DNA from: JALZAA01 sp035316025
GTDB lineage: Bacteria; Actinomycetota; Acidimicrobiia; IMCC26256; JACDBD01
Reading direction: 5' to 3'
Assembly (NCBI GenBank): GCA_035316025.1
Contig: DATFXL010000082.1
Location: 1 to 39,333, forward strand
Length of the DNA: 39,333 nt
This document shows, piece after piece, positions 15,460-23,357 of the stretch (position 1 is its first letter; the number at the start of each line of letters is the position of its first letter). The notes under the pieces were generated by a model. The model made no database searches. It saw nothing but the letters and a program-made list of their open reading frames with translations, and was not told the DNA's origin. Made by a program: the position numbers and the translations under genes.

Positions 15460-17235
15460 GTGAGAGGGAGTCGGCCCGCCACGGTCACGCGGGTCGTCCG
15501 TCGTCCTACACCGGTGCGTCGTCGCCTGCGTCTGCTGGGCCTGGCCGTCACCGGGGCCGGCGTCGTCAACATCGCGTCTGCGCTGACCCCGGAGTTCCGG
15601 GGCCGCCTCCACATCGTGCGCGACGCCTTCACGCCCGAGGTCGCCCACGCCGCCATGGGGGCGACCGCCCTGGTCGGGGTGGCGCTCGTGCTCCTCGGCC
15701 GCGGCATCGCCCGTCATCGCCGCGTCGCCTACCGCGCCGCCGTCGGGCTGCTCGTCTTCTCGGCGGTGACGCACTTGCTGAAAGGCCTCGACGTCGAGGA
15801 AGCCCTGCTCTCGATCGGTGTCGCCGCCCTGCTGGTGCACTCAGCGCGGCTGTTCACCGCGCCGACGCCACCGGCCCGGTGGCGAACCGCGGCCAAGCTG
15901 GCGACGGCGGCGGTCCCGGTGGCCTTCGCGTACGGCGTCGCCGGGTTCGCCATCCGCCACAACCGGGTGAAGCCCCAGTTCACGATGCTGGGGGCCATCG
16001 AGGAGACGGCGGCGCGGCTCGTCGGGCTCACCGGTCCCTTCCACGTCAGTCACGGGTTCGGAAGCTGGTTCCCGGAGTCGATCACGGTGCTCGGCTTCGG
16101 GCTCGTCGTCGTCATCGCCGTCGCCCTCCTCGCACCCGTCACGGAACGGGCACTCGCGCCGGCGTCCGAACGGGACGCCATCCGACGCCTCGTCGACCGC
16201 CGCGACGGTGACACGCTCGACCCGTTCGCGCTGCGTCACGACAAGCGCTACATCGTCTCGGCAGACGGGCGCGCTGCGGTCGCGTACCGGTACGTGAACG
16301 GCACCGGTCTCGCGTCCGGCGACCCGATCGGAGATCCCGATGCATTCGCTGACGCGTTCGACCGGTTCCTCACCCGTTGCGCCGAGCGAGGGTGGCGCCC
16401 GGCCGTGATCGGTGCGCGCGGCGATCGGCTCGACCTGTACACGGGCGTCGGCCTCCGCACCCGCTATCTCGGCGACGAAGCCGTCATCGACGTCGATCGG
16501 TTCACGCTGGACGGTCGGCGCATGCGGGGAGTTCGCCAGGCGTGCAGCCGCACGAAGAACTTCGGGCTCACCACCGAGATCCGCCGCGAAGGAGAGCTCG
16601 ACCCGACGCTGCGTCGCGCCCTGGTCGGCATCTCGGACCGACATCTCGCCGGTGGACGTGAACGCGGCTTCTCGATGGCCCTCGACGGGTTGCTCACCGG
16701 GCGCGACGAAGACTGCGTCATCGCCGTGTGCCGCGACGAGACGGGGACGCCCATCGCCTTCCAGCGGTACGTGCCGTGCAAGGCGGGCACCGGATTGTCG
16801 CTCGACACGATGCGGCGCGACGCGGTCGGGCCGAACGGTGTCAACGAACGGCTGATCGTCGAGGCCGTGTTGTGGGCGCGCGAGCAGCACATCGGCGAGG
16901 TGTCGCTGAACTTCGCCGCCTTCAAGGGCCTCATCGAGGAGGACGCCGACCTCGGGCCGGTGGAGGGAGCCCAGGCGTGGCTCATCAAGCGGCTCAACCC
17001 GTACTTCCAGATCCAGTCGCTGCTGACGTTCAACGCCAAGTTCCATCCGCGCTGGGTGTCTCGTTACCTCGTGTACCGCTCGGTCGGCGATCTTGCGCCC
17101 GTCGCCGTCGCTGCCCTCAGCGCCGAGTCGTTCCTGCCCTTCGACCGCGGGCCGCGCTGCGAATGCGGTCCCGACGAAGAGGGGCCGCCGACCCACCGAG
17201 AGTTCGCCGCCACGACCGGGCCCCGCCGCTCGTGA
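15460..17235 (+). CDS. MprF/LysX-type aminoacyl-phosphatidylglycerol synthase (membrane)
   Basis: A 591-residue membrane protein. The first 240 or so residues hold about six hydrophobic segments; the rest is a DUF2156/LPG-synthase (double GNAT) domain like that of MprF and mycobacterial LysX, with GLRTRYLGDEAVIDVDRF, MRRDAVGPNGVNERLIVEA, VSLNFAAFKGL and FNAKFHPRWVSRYLVY. The family transfers an amino acid from aminoacyl-tRNA to phosphatidylglycerol, lowering negative surface charge and giving resistance to cationic peptides. Unlike LysX there is no fused lysyl-tRNA synthetase, and the membrane part is too short for the full MprF flippase. The amino acid cannot be inferred. A strong GGGGGAG precedes the GTG. 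It follows the two-component operon after 132 bp and may be its target. Confidence 0.85.
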   Translation: MRGSRPATVTRVVRRPTPVRRRLRLLGLAVTGAGVVNIASALTPEFRGRLHIVRDAFTPEVAHAAMGATALVGVALVLLGRGIARHRRVAYRAAVGLLVFSAVTHLLKGLDVEEALLSIGVAALLVHSARLFTAPTPPARWRTAAKLATAAVPVAFAYGVAGFAIRHNRVKPQFTMLGAIEETAARLVGLTGPFHVSHGFGSWFPESITVLGFGLVVVIAVALLAPVTERALAPASERDAIRRLVDRRDGDTLDPFALRHDKRYIVSADGRAAVAYRYVNGTGLASGDPIGDPDAFADAFDRFLTRCAERGWRPAVIGARGDRLDLYTGVGLRTRYLGDEAVIDVDRFTLDGRRMRGVRQACSRTKNFGLTTEIRREGELDPTLRRALVGISDRHLAGGRERGFSMALDGLLTGRDEDCVIAVCRDETGTPIAFQRYVPCKAGTGLSLDTMRRDAVGPNGVNERLIVEAVLWAREQHIGEVSLNFAAFKGLIEEDADLGPVEGAQAWLIKRLNPYFQIQSLLTFNAKFHPRWVSRYLVYRSVGDLAPVAVAALSAESFLPFDRGPRCECGPDEEGPPTHREFAATTGPRRS

Positions 17236-17241
17236 ACCGGC

Positions 17242-17270
17242 TTGCGCGTGCGTTCACGATCGTCCACACT
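17242..17270 (+). promoter_or_regulatory. ilvBNC promoter (-35 TTGCGC, -10 CACACT)
   Basis: TTGCGC (17242-17247) and CACACT (17265-17270) are separated by exactly 17 bp. Transcription would start about 7-10 bases further on, at or next to the leader-peptide ATG at 17280, so that the leader would be translated from a leaderless RNA. Confidence 0.5.
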
Positions 17271-17279
17271 GTTGCCCTG

Positions 17280-17315
17280 ATGGATCGCCGGACCAACCTC
17301 GTAGTCGTTACCTAG
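17280..17315 (+). CDS. ilv leader peptide MDRRTNLVVVT
   Basis: An 11-codon frame, MDRRTNLVVVT and stop, with consecutive Leu-Val-Val-Val codons, the products of the pathway encoded downstream. It lies between a plausible promoter and a terminator hairpin ahead of ilvB. It closely resembles the Corynebacterium glutamicum ilvBNC leader, which as I recall also contains LVVVT and lacks a ribosome site; none is visible here either. Scarcity of charged Leu or Val tRNA would stall ribosomes on these codons and prevent termination. Its length and composition leave little doubt about its role, though translation is inferred. Confidence 0.8.
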   Translation: MDRRTNLVVVT

Positions 17316-17343
17316 CGCGCAGCCGCCACCCGCGTCTGCGCGC
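17315..17343 (+). promoter_or_regulatory. ilv attenuator: first hairpin and candidate antiterminator strand
   Basis: GCGCGCAG (17315-17322) and CTGCGCGC (17336-17343) form a perfect 8-bp stem that begins at the leader stop codon. Within its loop, GCCACCCGC (17325-17333) can also pair, with one mismatch, with GCGGGGGGC (17361-17369), the 3' arm of the terminator. This gives mutually exclusive folds, as an attenuator needs. Confidence 0.6.
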
Positions 17344-17347
17344 CTTC

Positions 17348-17373
17348 GCCCCTCGCCAAAGCGGGGGGCTTTT
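17348..17373 (+). terminator. ilvBNC attenuator terminator
   Basis: GCCCCTCGC (17348-17356) pairs over all 9 positions (one G-T) with GCGGGGGGC (17361-17369) around a CAAA loop, followed by TTTT (17370-17373). It is an intrinsic terminator 32 bp after the leader peptide and 75 bp before ilvB, and the only hairpin with a T-run that I found in the window. Confidence 0.8.
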
Positions 17374-17448
17374 CATGTCCGGAGATTGTCGAAAACAACC
17401 CGACCCCACCGCGGCCCCCACCCTCACCGACCACGCGAAGGAAGACCA

Positions 17449-19173
17449 ATGAAACTGACGGGAGCCCAGGCCCTCATCAAGAGCCTCGAGATGGAGGGCA
17501 CCGAGGTCATGTTCGGGCTGCCGGGCGGGGCGATCCTGCCCGTGTACGACCCGCTGATCGACTCGTCCATCCGCCACATCCTCGTCCGCCACGAGCAGGG
17601 CGCCGGCCACATGGCCGAGGGGTTCGCGCACGCGACCGGCCGTCCCGGCGTGGCCATGGTCACGAGCGGGCCCGCGGCCACGAACATCGTCACCGCCCTA
17701 TGCGACGCGTACATGGACTCCGTCCCCATCGTCGTGATCACAGGGCAGGTCCCGTACGCGGTGATCGGCAGTGACGCGTTCCAGGAGGCCGACACGGTCG
17801 GCATCACGATGCCGGTCACGAAGCACAACTGGCTCGTCACCGATCCCCAGGACATCCCCCGCTTCGTGAGCGAGGCGTTCCACGTCGCGACGACCGGGCG
17901 GCCGGGCCCGGTGCTCGTGGACGTCCCCAAGGACGTCTCGAACCAGATGATGGACTGGTACTGGCCCGACGCCGTCGACCTCCCCGGCTACAAGCCGAAC
18001 GTCGAGGGCCACCCGAAGCAGATCAAGGACGCCGCCCGCGTCTGGGGCGAGGCGCACCGGCCCGTGATCTACGCGGGCGGCGGGATCCTCAAGGCCCGCG
18101 CGGCCGAGGCGCTGAAGGCGCTGGCGGAGGTGACCGGCACTCCCGTCGTGACCACGCTCATGGCGCGGGGAGCTTTCCCGGACGACCATCCGCAGTGCCT
18201 CGGGATGCCAGGTATGCACGGCAACTACACGGCGGTGACATCGATGCAGAAGTGCGACCTGCTCATCGCGCTGGGCTCGCGCTTCGACGACCGCGTGACG
18301 GGGAAGGTCGACGCCTTCGCGCCCGGCGCCAAGGTGATCCACGTCGACATCGATCCCGCCGAGCTGGGGAAGGTCCGCCGGCCCGACGTGCCGATCGTCG
18401 GCGACTGCCGTCTCGTGGTCGAGGAGATCCTGAGAGCAGTGCAGTCGGACCAGAAAAAGCGGGAATGGCCCGACATCGCGCCGTGGTGGACGCAACTCCG
18501 CGAATGGCAGGAGCGCCACCCGCTGCACTACGAGCAGCATGAGGATGGGCCGCTGAAGCCGCAATACTGCATCGACATGCTGCGCGACCACTGTCCCGAC
18601 GACACGATCGTCGTGGCCGGCGTCGGCCAGCACCAGATGTGGGCGAGCCAGCGCTGGAAGTTCAACCATCCGAACACGTGGGTGAACTCGGGCGGGCTCG
18701 GCACGATGGGCTTCGCGGTCCCGGCGTCGATCGGCGCGAAGGTCGGCATGCCCGACCGGATGGTGTGGGCCATCGACGGTGACGGCTGCTTCCAGATGAC
18801 GGCGCAGGAGCTCGTCACCGCGTCGGCCGAGCGGATCCCGGTGAAGGTGGCGATCCTCAACAACGCGTACCTGGGCATGGTGCGCCAGTGGCAGGAGCTG
18901 TTCTACGAGGAGCGGTACAGCGAGGTGTACCTGTCACCCGACCTGCCCGACTACGCGAAGTGGGCCGAGGCGATGGGATGTGTCGGCTTCCGCGTCGATA
19001 CACCGGACGACGTCGTGCCCACGATCGAGAAGGCGAACCAGATCGACGACCGGCCGGTCGTGGTCGACTTCCAGGTCGACTACCGCGAGAAGGTGTACCC
19101 GATGGTGCCGGCCGGCGGCTCCAACGACGACATCATTCTCGATCCCGCCCACGACAAGTCGGTCGGACGATAG
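17449..19173 (+). CDS. ilvB: Acetolactate synthase, catalytic subunit IlvB
   Basis: A 574-residue thiamine-diphosphate enzyme that condenses pyruvate with pyruvate or 2-oxobutyrate, the first common step to valine, leucine and isoleucine. VRHEQGAGHMAEGFAHATG contains the Glu that activates the cofactor. DGDGCFQMTAQELVTA with a following NN is the Mg/ThDP-binding motif. LGSRFDDRVTGKVDAF and TGQVPYAVIGSDAFQE match acetohydroxyacid synthases rather than other ThDP enzymes. The ATG at 17449 follows AAGGAAG. It is the first structural gene after the leader and attenuator, 8 bp ahead of the regulatory subunit. Full length. Confidence 0.97.
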   Translation: MKLTGAQALIKSLEMEGTEVMFGLPGGAILPVYDPLIDSSIRHILVRHEQGAGHMAEGFAHATGRPGVAMVTSGPAATNIVTALCDAYMDSVPIVVITGQVPYAVIGSDAFQEADTVGITMPVTKHNWLVTDPQDIPRFVSEAFHVATTGRPGPVLVDVPKDVSNQMMDWYWPDAVDLPGYKPNVEGHPKQIKDAARVWGEAHRPVIYAGGGILKARAAEALKALAEVTGTPVVTTLMARGAFPDDHPQCLGMPGMHGNYTAVTSMQKCDLLIALGSRFDDRVTGKVDAFAPGAKVIHVDIDPAELGKVRRPDVPIVGDCRLVVEEILRAVQSDQKKREWPDIAPWWTQLREWQERHPLHYEQHEDGPLKPQYCIDMLRDHCPDDTIVVAGVGQHQMWASQRWKFNHPNTWVNSGGLGTMGFAVPASIGAKVGMPDRMVWAIDGDGCFQMTAQELVTASAERIPVKVAILNNAYLGMVRQWQELFYEERYSEVYLSPDLPDYAKWAEAMGCVGFRVDTPDDVVPTIEKANQIDDRPVVVDFQVDYREKVYPMVPAGGSNDDIILDPAHDKSVGR

Positions 19174-19181
19174 GAGCACCC

Positions 19182-19718
19182 ATGGCGAACGGCCTGCAGC
19201 AGCACCACATCCTGTCCGTCCTCGTCGAGAACAAGTTCGGCGTGCTCTCCCGGGTGGCCGGGTTGTTCTCGCGGCGCGGTTACAACATCTTCTCGTTGGC
19301 GGTCAGCCCGACCGAGGACGAGCGACTCAGCCGGATGACGGTCGTCGTCGACGCCGAGTCGACGCCTCTCGAGCAGGTGACGAAGCAGCTGAACAAGGTG
19401 ATCCCGGTGATCAAGATCACCGAGCTCTCGCCGGACGAGGCCGTCGAGCGCGAGCTGATGCTCGCCACCGTGAAGGCGGGTGCCGAGTTCCGCTCGCAGG
19501 TGACGGAGCTGGCAGCGATCTTCGAAGCCAAGATCGTCGATGTGGGATACGACGCGATGACGCTGCTCGTCGCGGGCACGCCCGACAAGCTCGACGCCAT
19601 CAGCGATCTGCTGGCGCCGTTCGGGATCGTCGAGTCGCAGCGCACCGGCCGGATCGCGCTGCCCAAGCTGGCCCGTCAGCCGACCAAGCTCCGTGCGGTC
19701 AAGGACCGGGGCGCGTAG
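19182..19718 (+). CDS. ilvN: Acetolactate synthase, regulatory subunit IlvN
   Basis: A 178-residue regulatory subunit. An N-terminal ACT domain (about 8-82: HILSVLVENKFGVLSRVAGL, then RRGYNIFSLAVS) binds valine for feedback inhibition, and a C-terminal domain (about 95-165) completes the IlvH fold. It associates with IlvB and raises its activity. TAGGAGCACCC precedes the ATG, only 8 bp after the ilvB stop, so the two are cotranscribed. Length is typical of the actinobacterial small subunit. Confidence 0.96.
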   Translation: MANGLQQHHILSVLVENKFGVLSRVAGLFSRRGYNIFSLAVSPTEDERLSRMTVVVDAESTPLEQVTKQLNKVIPVIKITELSPDEAVERELMLATVKAGAEFRSQVTELAAIFEAKIVDVGYDAMTLLVAGTPDKLDAISDLLAPFGIVESQRTGRIALPKLARQPTKLRAVKDRGA

Positions 19719-19739
19719 CGACCGCCTTTGGCGGCACTG

Positions 19740-19758
19740 AGGCACCGATATCGTGCCT
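19740..19758 (+). other. Small hairpin between ilvN and ilvC
   Basis: AGGCAC (19740-19745) and GTGCCT (19753-19758) form a 6-bp stem around a 7-nt loop in the 74-bp ilvN-ilvC gap. Only two T bases follow. It might be an RNA processing or partial stop signal that changes the ilvC level. Confidence 0.35.
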
Positions 19759-19792
19759 TCGTGAGTCCAAACCCTGAATCGGGAGGGAACCG

Positions 19793-20821
19793 ATGCCGGC
19801 GACGATCTACTACGACGACGATGCCGACCTCGCGTTGCTCGAGGGTCGCAAGGTCGCCGTCCTCGGTTACGGGTCTCAGGGCCACGCCCACGCGTTGAAC
19901 CTCCAGGACTCGGGCGTCGACGTCCGCGTCGGGTTGCGGGACGGATCGTCGAGTTGGGCCAAGGCGGAGGCAGCGGGACTGGCGGTCACCACCATCGCGC
20001 AGGCGTGCAAGGAGGCCGACGTGATCATGGTCCTGCTCCCCGACACGGAGCAGGCAACGATCTACCGGCGTGACATCGAACCCAACCTCGACGACCGCGA
20101 CTCGCTCGCGTTCGCCCACGGCTTCAACATCCACTTCGGCCAGATCCGTCCGCCCAAGGGCGTCGACGTGTGGATGATCGCCCCCAAGGGGCCCGGCCAC
20201 CTTGTGCGACGCACGTTCGAGGAAGGCGGCGGCGTCCCGTCGCTCGTCGCCGTCCAGGCTGACGAGACGGGCAAGGCCAAGCAGACCGCGCTCGCGTATG
20301 CCCGAGCGATCGGCGCGACCCGCGCCGGTGTGCTCGACACCACGTTCGAGGAGGAAACGGAGACCGACCTGTTCGGCGAGCAGGTCGTGCTGTGTGGCGG
20401 GCTCACCGAGCTCATCAAGTCCAGCTACGAGACGCTCGTCGCCGCCGGCTACCAACCCGAGTCGGCCTACTTCGAGACGCTCCACGAGGTGAAGCTCATC
20501 GTCGACCTCATCTACGAGGGCGGCATCACCAACATGCGCTATTCGATCTCGGACACGGCCGAGTACGGCGACATGACGCGCGGGCCGCGCATCATCACAG
20601 ACGAGACGCGCGCCGAGATGCGCACAATCCTCGCCGACATCCAGTCGGGCCGATTCGCCAAGGAATGGATCCTCGAGAATCAAGCCGGCCGGCCCGTGTT
20701 CAACGCCTTGCGGCGCCAGTCGGCCGAGCACCCGATCGAGGAGGTCGGCGAGCGGCTGCGGGCGATGATGCCTTGGATCGGCGCCGGCCGGACGCGCCCG
20801 CAGGACGCGTCGGGCGGCTGA
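19793..20821 (+). CDS. ilvC: Ketol-acid reductoisomerase IlvC
   Basis: A 342-residue class I ketol-acid reductoisomerase. It isomerises and reduces acetolactate with NAD(P)H to dihydroxyisovalerate. VAVLGYGSQGHAHALNLQDS is the nucleotide-binding glycine motif, and the loop GLRDGSSSWAKA has the length and Ser pattern usual for NADPH preference. Metal-binding acids are in DTTFEEETETDLFGEQ and HEVKLIVDLIYEGG; FAHGFNIHFG carries the catalytic His. GGGAGGGAACCG precedes the ATG. Last gene of the attenuated operon; its product feeds IlvD. Confidence 0.97.
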   Translation: MPATIYYDDDADLALLEGRKVAVLGYGSQGHAHALNLQDSGVDVRVGLRDGSSSWAKAEAAGLAVTTIAQACKEADVIMVLLPDTEQATIYRRDIEPNLDDRDSLAFAHGFNIHFGQIRPPKGVDVWMIAPKGPGHLVRRTFEEGGGVPSLVAVQADETGKAKQTALAYARAIGATRAGVLDTTFEEETETDLFGEQVVLCGGLTELIKSSYETLVAAGYQPESAYFETLHEVKLIVDLIYEGGITNMRYSISDTAEYGDMTRGPRIITDETRAEMRTILADIQSGRFAKEWILENQAGRPVFNALRRQSAEHPIEEVGERLRAMMPWIGAGRTRPQDASGG

Positions 20822-20874
20822 ACCGCCCCTCGGACCGCACCGTTCGGTCACGCTGAGCGGGCGCTGCGGCCACG

Positions 20875-20913
20875 CTGTTCGCGCGGCTTGACCCGTCGCG
20901 GGTGCGCGAACAG
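20875..20913 (+). terminator. Strong hairpin downstream of ilvC
   Basis: CTGTTCGCGC (20875-20884) is the perfect inverted repeat of GCGCGAACAG (20904-20913), with an inner ACCCG/CGGGT stem (20891-20903). It lies 54 bp after the ilvC stop. There is no T-run. It probably ends the ilv transcript or serves as an operator for the following GGDEF-EAL gene. Confidence 0.5.
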
Positions 20914-21004
20914 TATGACTAGCCCGAGTGGGTTGTTTTCGCTCGATTCGTGGTGGGCGATGACACGGAGACGCGCGAGCACGCGAAGAGCGCGCGGAGG
21001 GCAG

Positions 21005-23341
21005 ATGACACGCCAGGGCGTTGCCTGGGCCGAATCGAGCGCGCGGGTGGCGTATGGCGTCATGGGCGCCGGGGCGGTGTGCGTGCTGTTGCTCGCACTC
21101 GGCGCGCTCGGTCCGCTCAGCGACGATGCGTTCCTGATCCTCGGCGCGGGAGCCGTCGTCGCCACCGTCGTCGGCTTGCGGCGGAACCGTCCCGCGGCCC
21201 GCTGGCCGTGGGTGATCATCGCCGCCGCGCTGGTCGTGTTCATGATCGGCGGCGGCGTTCGCGAGGCGTTCGGCACGCTCGGCGATCTCTCCGGGGACCG
21301 GTCGCCCCTGCCGGATCTCATCACCCTGACCGGCTACGTCATCATCGGGATCGGGGTCCTCGGCCTCGCACACGTTCGCCGGCGAGGCATCCGCGACATC
21401 GACGGCATGCTCGACGGGGTCATCGCCGCCCTTGCCGCGATGGCGCTGGCGTGGATCTTCCTCATCAACCCCACCCTCTTTCACGAGAACGCGCCGCTTC
21501 GAGTCCGGATCGTGCTGTCGTGCTACCCCCCGCTCTCTGTCTTCATCGTCGCGATGATTGCGCGGCTCACGTTCAACACCGGCAGACGCCGTCCAGTGTC
21601 TTACGTGCTGCTCCTCGGGGCGGGGTTGGCGATGCTTGTTGGCGACGTCGTCTACATGCTCGTCGAGACGCACGTCGTGTCGATGCCCCAGCACGTCTTC
21701 GACGTGCCCTACGCGTTGGCGCTCGTCTTCTTCATCGGGGCGGTCCTTCACCCGTCGATGCGCGAACTGACGGAGCCACTGCCGGCGGACCAGGTCGCGC
21801 CCACGCGGGGACGGCTGGCGTTCGTGGCCGTCGCCCTGGCGTTGCCTGCGCTGATCACGGTGTTCCGGGTGGACGCGGCCGCGGTCGACCGCATCGCGCT
21901 CGGGATCATCATCATGGCGTTGACGCTGGCGGCGGCGTGGCGGATGTTCCGCGCGCTGCGCGCATATGCCCGTTCGGAGGAGCGCCTCACGCACGCCGCG
22001 ACGCACGACGCCCTCACGGGCCTCCCGAATCGCGTGTTCGCACAGGACCACCTGAACAGATTGCTGGGCCATCCCAAGTACGAGCGCGGGCTCGTCGCCC
22101 TCCTCTTCCTCGACGTCGACCGGTTCAAGCTCATCAACGACAGCTACGGGCACAGCCTGGGCGACGAGCTGCTCCTCGCGGTGGCGAAGCGGCTGCGCTC
22201 GACGACGCGGCCCGGCGACCTGGTCGCCCGCATCGGCGGGGACGAATTCGTGATCATCCTGGACAGCTTGCCGTCGACGGAAAAGGCGCTCGAGGTGGCC
22301 GAACGCACGCGCCTCAGCCTGCAACTCCCGTTCAACGTCCGCGGTGTGGAGACCATCACCTCGGCCAGCATCGGTGTCTCCCTCGCCGACGGCGGTGATT
22401 CCGCGCTGGACGCCGAAGTGCTCATCCGCGATGCGGACACGGCCATGTATCGCGCCAAGGAGACCGGTCGCGACGCCGTCTCTGTGTTCGACTCGTCGAT
22501 GCGCGACTCGGCAACCGAGCGGGTCGAGCTCGAGCGGGACCTCCGGCACGCGATGGATTCCGACGAGCTGTACCTCCTTTATCAACCACTCGTGCAGCTC
22601 CCGATGGGCAGGATCGAGGGCTTCGAGGCGCTGCTCCGCTGGTCGCACCCGACCCGTGGTGAGTTGTTGCCGGCTTCGTTCGTCCCCGTCGCCGAGGACA
22701 CCGGCCTCATCGTCTCGATCGGCACCTGGGTCATCGAAGAGGCGTGCCGCCAGCTTGCCCTCTGGCGCGACGTGATCCCCAATGGGGACGACCTGTACGT
22801 CGCCGTCAACTTGTCGGTGCGCCAACTGCGCGACCCGCAGCTTGTTCCGTGTGTCCGCGGCTTGCTGAAACGAGAGAAGCTCACGAACGGGGCCCTGTGC
22901 CTCGAGCTCACCGAAAGCCTGCTCATGGACAACCCGGCGACGGCCTCCGAGCTCCTCGAGCAGCTGAGGTCGGTGGGCGTCGGGCTCTTCATCGACGACT
23001 TCGGCACGGGGTACTCGTCACTGTCGTCGTTGCGGCGCATCCCCGTCGATCGCGTGAAGATCGACCAGTCCTTCATCGAGGGGCTCCATCACGACACCTC
23101 GGACGAGAGCCTCGTGGCGGCGATCATCGCGATGGCGAGCGCGCTGCGGGTGACGACCGTGGCCGAAGGCGTCGAGACCTTCCAGCAGGGCAAGCATCTC
23201 CACGAGCTCGGATGCAACGTCGCGCAAGGCAACTTTTACTCGCGCCCACTCCCGGCGGCGGTGGTGCCCGCCGCCGTCGAGCATTTCGGCGTGTCGCGCC
23301 GCTCACATCTCCGGGTCGTGCCCGACTCCAGGCTCGCCTGA
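21005..23341 (+). CDS. Membrane GGDEF-EAL protein (cyclic-di-GMP turnover)
   Basis: A 778-residue protein. The first 300 or so residues contain about nine hydrophobic segments, probably a membrane sensor. The GGDEF domain has an intact active site (RIGGDEF, about 408-414), and RPGD five residues before GGDEF is the inhibitory I-site for product feedback. The EAL domain has GFEALLRWSHP (about 538-548), DDFGTGYSSL and VKIDQSF, so both synthesis and hydrolysis of cyclic di-GMP look possible. The frame is open from 20888, but GGAGGGCAG just upstream supports the ATG at 21005. It converges on a SpeD-like/acyltransferase operon with a 16-bp gap. The sensed signal is unknown. Confidence 0.94.
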   Translation: MTRQGVAWAESSARVAYGVMGAGAVCVLLLALGALGPLSDDAFLILGAGAVVATVVGLRRNRPAARWPWVIIAAALVVFMIGGGVREAFGTLGDLSGDRSPLPDLITLTGYVIIGIGVLGLAHVRRRGIRDIDGMLDGVIAALAAMALAWIFLINPTLFHENAPLRVRIVLSCYPPLSVFIVAMIARLTFNTGRRRPVSYVLLLGAGLAMLVGDVVYMLVETHVVSMPQHVFDVPYALALVFFIGAVLHPSMRELTEPLPADQVAPTRGRLAFVAVALALPALITVFRVDAAAVDRIALGIIIMALTLAAAWRMFRALRAYARSEERLTHAATHDALTGLPNRVFAQDHLNRLLGHPKYERGLVALLFLDVDRFKLINDSYGHSLGDELLLAVAKRLRSTTRPGDLVARIGGDEFVIILDSLPSTEKALEVAERTRLSLQLPFNVRGVETITSASIGVSLADGGDSALDAEVLIRDADTAMYRAKETGRDAVSVFDSSMRDSATERVELERDLRHAMDSDELYLLYQPLVQLPMGRIEGFEALLRWSHPTRGELLPASFVPVAEDTGLIVSIGTWVIEEACRQLALWRDVIPNGDDLYVAVNLSVRQLRDPQLVPCVRGLLKREKLTNGALCLELTESLLMDNPATASELLEQLRSVGVGLFIDDFGTGYSSLSSLRRIPVDRVKIDQSFIEGLHHDTSDESLVAAIIAMASALRVTTVAEGVETFQQGKHLHELGCNVAQGNFYSRPLPAAVVPAAVEHFGVSRRSHLRVVPDSRLA

Positions 23342-23357
23342 CACCAGCTCCGACCGC

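Noticed and set aside
20888..21004. N-terminal extension of the GGDEF-EAL protein to 20888
   Set aside because: The extension is Arg-rich, partly overlaps the hairpin region, and a good ribosome site precedes the ATG at 21005.
19676..22825. A 1,049-codon minus-strand open frame opposite ilvC and the GGDEF-EAL gene
   Set aside because: Shadow of ilvC and the cyclic-di-GMP gene, rich in Arg/Asp/Val repeats, with no ribosome site or recognisable domain.
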